From Rubrivivax sp. (GTDB taxonomy: Bacteria; Pseudomonadota; Gammaproteobacteria; Burkholderiales; Burkholderiaceae_C): 38,502 nucleotides of DNA. The stretch is taken from contig JAIYDH010000315.1 in NCBI GenBank assembly GCA_027487585.1, forward strand, positions 1 to 38,502. Reading direction: 5' to 3'. The position numbers and the translations under genes were made by a program. Below, one piece after another: positions 35,261-38,502 of this stretch. The notes beneath the pieces were generated by a model, which searched no databases, was not told where the DNA came from, and was given only the letters and a program-made list of their open reading frames with translations. Positions within the stretch are counted from its first letter, which is position 1, and each line of letters opens with the position of its first letter.

Positions 35261-35743
35261 TTATTCGCAACTCAAGGGCAGAGGCAACGTGAACGCCACC
35301 TCGAAGAGCTGGATGCCAACGCGCTGAGCGTGCGCCGCCATGAACTCAGCGTGCCGATCTTGAAACAGATCGAGACCTTGGTGCTGGCCAATCTCCATGC
35401 CGTGGCACCCAAGTCGCTGCTGGGCAAGGCGCTGCACTACGCCCAGGGGCAGTGGTCAAAGCTCGTGCTGTACGCGAAAGATGGCAACCACCCGATCGAC
35501 AACAACGCCTGCGAAAACAGAATCCGCCCATTCGTCATCGGAAGACGAAACTGGTTGTTCCCCGACACGGTCGCTGGCGCAAACGCCAGCGCGAACCTGT
35601 ACTCGTTGCTGCAGACCTGCAAGGTCAACGGCATCGATGGCTATGACTACCTGCGCAAGCTGCTGACAGCACTGCCGATGGCCAGCACCGCTGACGACTA
35701 CGAGGCGGTGCTGCCCTGGTCCGTCAGCGCAAGCGCTCCCTGA
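35258..35743 (+). pseudogene. IS66 transposase (TnpC), C-terminal remnant
   Basis: The last ~150 residues of an IS66-type transposase; intact ones have about 500. LGKALHYAQGQWSKLVLYAK, then DGNHPIDNNACENRIRPFVI and GRRNWLFPDTVAGANASANL are the conserved DDE-domain end (the catalytic Glu lies in ACENRIRPF). Homology is clear from about 35300; the first residues may be host sequence. The 5' three quarters, tnpA and tnpB are missing, so the element is dead. Confidence 0.9.
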
Positions 35744-35813
35744 GCGCTGCCGGCTCACCGCGGCCAGCACACCCAGCGCCCGCGTTCAAGGACGCGGTTT
35801 ATTGACCGCTTAC
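35744..35813 (+). mobile_element. IS66 right end with terminal inverted repeat
   Basis: After the transposase stop the sequence ends with CGGTTTATTGACCGCTTAC (35795-35813), whose reverse complement begins GTAAGCG, the usual IS66 terminal start. This fixes the right edge of the IS remnant at 35813. No matching left end is seen in the window. Confidence 0.7.
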
Positions 35814-36131
35814 CTTCAAACGGCCTGACGCGACCCAGCCGCGAGAGTTCAAGCAACCCGGCACCTCGGGCCGCTGGAGTCCGCTGCGTCTGAAAGTTCG
35901 CGGGACCGATGGCAGCGGTCTGGCGACGAGGGACAGTCCGCAAAAGGTACTAAAGAGGGACGATTTTCGGCGGCGCCGTCGACGCACAACAGTCTTGCGC
36001 CACCTTCAGAAATCGGCACGCACGCGTCGAGGGCCGTGTTCGGAGCGCCATGGGGAAGGAAAAATGGGCTCTGAAAAATCCTTTCCTCCCGCCGGATTGC
36101 GTCAATTTGCCCAACAGGCTCGCGGTGCCCG
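35814..36131. other. Non-coding stretch between IS66 remnant and beta-helix remnant
   Basis: About 320 bases. Open frames on both strands lack ribosome-binding sites and recognisable protein features. Nothing further seen. Confidence 0.5.
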
Positions 36132-36137
36132 CGTGAA

Positions 36138-36375
36138 TCAGCCCACCGGCCGCTTGCGTGCCGCCGTGGGCGGAGTTTGTCCGCGCACCGTGCCATCACC
36201 GGCCAGCGTACCGGCATTGGCATAGTCGCCCACGTTGACGTGCAGCTCGGCGCCGGCTGCGACGCTCAGCTGGCCCAGGTTGTTGAAGCCCGCGCTGGTG
36301 TTGTTGGAGCACATGTCTGTGCCTGCCCAGACGTTCGCGACAATGAGCGAGGTGGGGGCAGTGCGGCCCGCCGCC
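36138..36375 (-). pseudogene. Remnant of a beta-helix/autotransporter-like or PEP-CTERM surface protein
   Basis: The minus-strand frame ending at the TGA 36140-36138 reads SLIVANVWAGTDMCSNN, FNNLGQLSVAAGAELHVNVG and DYANAGTLAGDGTVRG, the repeating G-x-L-x-V-x-x-G-A-x-L pattern of right-handed beta-helix passenger domains. No start codon with a ribosome-binding site is found upstream and the C-terminal part is absent, so it is a fragment. It lies just downstream of the intact PEP-CTERM gene on the same strand. Confidence 0.5.
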
Positions 36376-36503
36376 GATCTCGGATGTTGGGGCGTGTCAC
36401 CGGTCCGTCGGATGGCGCCAAGGTGTCGGTACCGCAGTCTGGGCGAATGGCAGCTTCAGCGCCGCAAGAAGGGCGACTGCGATCGGAGGATAGCGTTGGT
36501 CGG

Positions 36504-37475
36504 TCAGACCCGCGCCAAGCCCCGCCTGCGCACAACCGAACCAATGACCGCGAACCCCGCGACCATGAGCACCCAGCCCGACGGCTCTGGCACGGGCGAG
36601 GTCGTGTACGGATTGGGGCCGGCCGCATCGGTGTAGTCGAATCCGGTCTGCTCGCTGACCAGCGCCAGTTTGAAGCCGGTAGGCAGCGCTACCTCTTGGC
36701 CGGCGCTGTCAAAGCCAGTGATGCTGCTGACACCACCCCAGCGCAGGGTGTGGCCGAAGTCCGCGGCACCACTAAACGAGTTGAAGGTGCCGGCACTCAT
36801 GTTCCCCGCGCCCGAAGCTATCGCGAAGGCTTCCGCAGAGAGCCGCAAATCCACCGTTTGACCGAGGGAGACCATGAAGCTGGGGTTCAGGCCGCCGACC
36901 GAAGTCTCAGTGATGGTGACTTCTGTCTTCGATGGGTGTTTTGCCTTATTGTAGAAGCCTGATCCAGACTGGCCGGCGACACTCCAGCTGTATGTGTACT
37001 GTGCGCTGCCATGCCCCGTGAAGTTGGGAGTGTTTGGAAATTCGGTCCAGTCGACGTCGGCCGTCCCGTTGGCCACGATCGGCACGGTAAGCAGGAACGA
37101 CGTGGCGTTGCCGACATCGGCCACCTGCCCGAGCGACACTCGGAAGCTATCAACAAACAACCCCTGACCGCGGGAAGAGGCCGTCGACCCCCCTTTGACC
37201 GAAGCAAAGGCCGAGGCCCCGACACCACCCAGGAATTCATAGCCATTACCTTCGGCATCGGATACCGCCCAATATACTTGGCCCCCCGACTCGGCGGTGG
37301 CAAAGCCAGGGGTGCTGGCGGTAATCAAGCCGGACATGCTTCTTGCAGAGGCTTCCGCCGCCTGCACGGCCGCTGACGGTGTAAGCAGGGCCATGAGGGT
37401 CAGGACAGCCGGGGCCGTCCACAGGTCCAACATGGCGGGCAGGCCCGTGGTGGTGCTTTGCTTGAATGTCTTCAT
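36504..37475 (-). CDS. PEP-CTERM sorting-signal protein
   Basis: 323 residues, secreted. A signal peptide-like N-terminus (APAVLTLMALLTPSAAVQAA, cleavage probably after AxA) and a C-terminal PEP-CTERM signal: SPVPEPSGWVLMVAGFAVIG followed by SVVRRRGLARV, i.e. VPEP, a hydrophobic helix and an Arg-rich tail. Such proteins are processed by exosortase and associated with exopolysaccharide and flocs or biofilm. The body (Ser/Gly/Thr-rich, FASVKGGSTASSRGQGLFVD and so on) has no recognised domain. ATG 37475 is preceded by GGAGGAA, which decides the start. Four 11-bp repeats lie upstream. Confidence 0.9.
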   Translation of the reverse strand: MKTFKQSTTTGLPAMLDLWTAPAVLTLMALLTPSAAVQAAEASARSMSGLITASTPGFATAESGGQVYWAVSDAEGNGYEFLGGVGASAFASVKGGSTASSRGQGLFVDSFRVSLGQVADVGNATSFLLTVPIVANGTADVDWTEFPNTPNFTGHGSAQYTYSWSVAGQSGSGFYNKAKHPSKTEVTITETSVGGLNPSFMVSLGQTVDLRLSAEAFAIASGAGNMSAGTFNSFSGAADFGHTLRWGGVSSITGFDSAGQEVALPTGFKLALVSEQTGFDYTDAAGPNPYTTSPVPEPSGWVLMVAGFAVIGSVVRRRGLARV

Positions 37476-37521
37476 GGCTCGTTCCTCCGAGACTTTTACA
37501 GGCATGCCACTCTACGGCGCG

Positions 37522-37565
37522 ACCGTCTCAACACCGTCTCAGCACCGTCTCAGCACCGTCTCAGC
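37522..37565. repeat. Four tandem 11-bp repeats upstream of the PEP-CTERM gene
   Basis: ACCGTCTCAAC followed by three copies of ACCGTCTCAGC at 37522, 37533, 37544 and 37555. The 11-bp period equals one helical turn, so all units face the same side of the DNA. They lie 47-90 bases before the PEP-CTERM start codon, in the position of activator or repressor sites. Confidence 0.85.
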
Positions 37566-38040
37566 GGCCCGCCTCAGCAGCGACACTACCCCCCCAGAAC
37601 CGCCGGGGGCAGGTCACTGCACGGGCGTCGCCTTCCCGCACGTCATCACTGCACCGAATCGGTGAGTTAGCGCGGTCTCAAGCCTTGTCCCACGCCTCGA
37701 TCGCCCCAGGGTTCCTTCTGCCGATGGATGCCCTCCGATGCCACGCCCCCAACGTGGCCATCGGTTTGGCCCAGTGGTGCGCCAGCCCGGTACCGTTGAG
37801 CCTGAAGCGCCGGCCGGCTGTCAATTCCAGCGCGGTTCGCGGCGGGCGGCGGCCTTGGCATCGAACAGCGAGGGTCGCTCGCTGCCGCGCAGCCGCGCCA
37901 GCGCGGCGCGTGCACGCCGTGCGTCAGCCTCCTTGCCGCCGTGCGCGGCCAGCCAGGCGGCAGCGCGCCAGCGAAGGTCGGAATAGCCCCTGATAGTGGC
38001 CCGGGCCTGCCGGCATTGCACCATTGAAGTTCCCGAACCA
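37566..38040. other. Stretch with no confident gene; possible C-terminal remnant at 37821-37990
   Basis: On the minus strand DLRWRAAAWLAAHGGKEADA continuing to SLFDAKAAARREPRWN and a stop at 37821-37823 has strong third-position G/C and could be the last ~55 residues of a lost gene, but I cannot name it and the frame upstream looks non-coding. Nothing else is recognised. Confidence 0.35.
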
Positions 38041-38163
38041 ACCAACGCAGGCGGGCAGGTTGTGCCAAGACTCAAGACGCCGTGACGTGAAGGCACCACG
38101 TACCTGGTGATGTCGCCGCTAAAGTTCGCGGAGCGGCTGGCCGCACTGGTGCCAGTGTTGAGA
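38041..38163 (+). pseudogene. IS91-type transposase fragment with in-frame stop
   Basis: The plus frame reads AGGQVV-PRLKTP, then TGA, then REGTTYLVMSPLKFAERLAA-LVP before losing similarity. This matches the IS91-like transposase segment LKTPWRDGTTHLVMSPLEF-xxRLAALVP as I recall it; the TGA (38083-38085) sits where the family has Trp (TGG), a single-base change. Both ends are missing. Confidence 0.6.
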
Positions 38164-38377
38164 TCACGGCAATGATTGACAGCTCTGAAACAGCGAATCG
38201 CGCTACGCGTAGTTCCGCTTGGGGTCGTTCGCGGGTCCAGCCCATCGCACGCTGACCGACCGCTGTCAGTCTTTAGCCGGCAACCGCGGCTGCACCTGGC
38301 GGTGAACACGCCACCGCTCCCGGACAAGACACACACTGCCCTTCGCCGCTCCCGCACCCGATCTCGATGCCCTCCCT

Positions 38378-38502
38378 TCAGCAGCCCCCTGCCCGCTCCC
38401 CCTGCTGCCGAAACGCCCCAGGCGGCCGCCCCAGCAAGCGTTGGAAAGACCGCCGCATGCGCTCGGCGTTGCCGAAGCCGCAGTCTTCGGCAATGCGCTG
38501 CA
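38378..38502 (-). CDS. AraC-family transcriptional regulator (partial, C-terminus only)
   Basis: Last 40 codons of a gene entering from the right edge. RIAEDCGFGNAERMRRSFQR followed by LLGRPPGAFRQ is the second helix-turn-helix of AraC/XylS regulators, of the GlxA/FtrA type with the GFGNAERMRRxF recognition helix. The N-terminal sensing domain is outside the window, so the ligand is unknown. Confidence 0.88.
   Translation of the reverse strand, partial: QRIAEDCGFGNAERMRRSFQRLLGRPPGAFRQQGERAGGC

Noticed and set aside
36177..36962. A 261-codon plus-strand open frame opposite the PEP-CTERM gene
   Set aside because: Overlaps the PEP-CTERM gene and the beta-helix remnant on the other strand, with no protein features of its own.
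37475..37510. Sigma54 promoter before the PEP-CTERM gene
   Set aside because: TGGCATG is present on the minus strand, but the -12 part (TTGC) is missing at the required spacing.

Overview
The window looks like a chromosome segment of a high-GC betaproteobacterium of the order Burkholderiales (Rubrivivax/Leptothrix/Ideonella-like). The evidence is strong G/C at third codon positions, the gene order rimP-nusA-infB-rbfA, a glgA-glgC / glgP-glgB-glgX-malQ glycogen island, a PEP-CTERM protein, and intergenic repeats of types common in that order. The assignment is inference from gene content; no 16S gene is present.

Layout. Positions 1-5840 hold the translation/transcription operon rimP-nusA-infB-rbfA on the minus strand (rbfA runs off the left edge), with a good sigma70 promoter at 5809-5837. 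fabI (plus) and an Orn/Lys/Arg decarboxylase (minus) converge on a hairpin at 6726-6746. An NfeD/SPFH membrane pair, a DUF2237 gene and tRNA-Ser(GGA) follow. At 11120-16292 a 5.2-kb integrated element sits in the 3' end of that tRNA. It has 16-bp direct repeats at its ends, paired arm-like repeats, a P4-type integrase, an AlpA-like regulator, a MOBV-like HUH relaxase, two unknown genes, and a 600-bp non-coding region dense in inverted repeats and CCCAGG/CAGGA motifs.

Positions 16367-27967 hold the glycogen genes: glgC-glgA on the minus strand (synthesis) and, divergently, glgP-glgB-glgX-malQ (branching, breakdown and maltodextrin processing). Then come a minus-strand set encoding a lipoprotein with Asp-box repeats, an Old Yellow Enzyme and a Gfo/Idh/MocA oxidoreductase (28007-31714).

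From about 31.9 kb the character changes: lower GC, a truncated tRNA-like piece, and a cluster of three genes. These are a PD-(D/E)XK-like nuclease with an inserted winged helix, a protein of unknown function that may be an alpha/beta barrel, and a cytoplasmic Ser/Thr kinase. Next are an IS66 transposase remnant with its terminal repeat, a beta-helix-type gene remnant, an intact PEP-CTERM protein with four 11-bp repeats upstream, an IS91-type transposase remnant and the C-terminus of an AraC-family regulator at the right edge. The kinase/unknown/nuclease cluster is the best candidate for an undescribed system, possibly defence; the tRNA-Ser element is the best candidate for an undescribed small mobilizable element.
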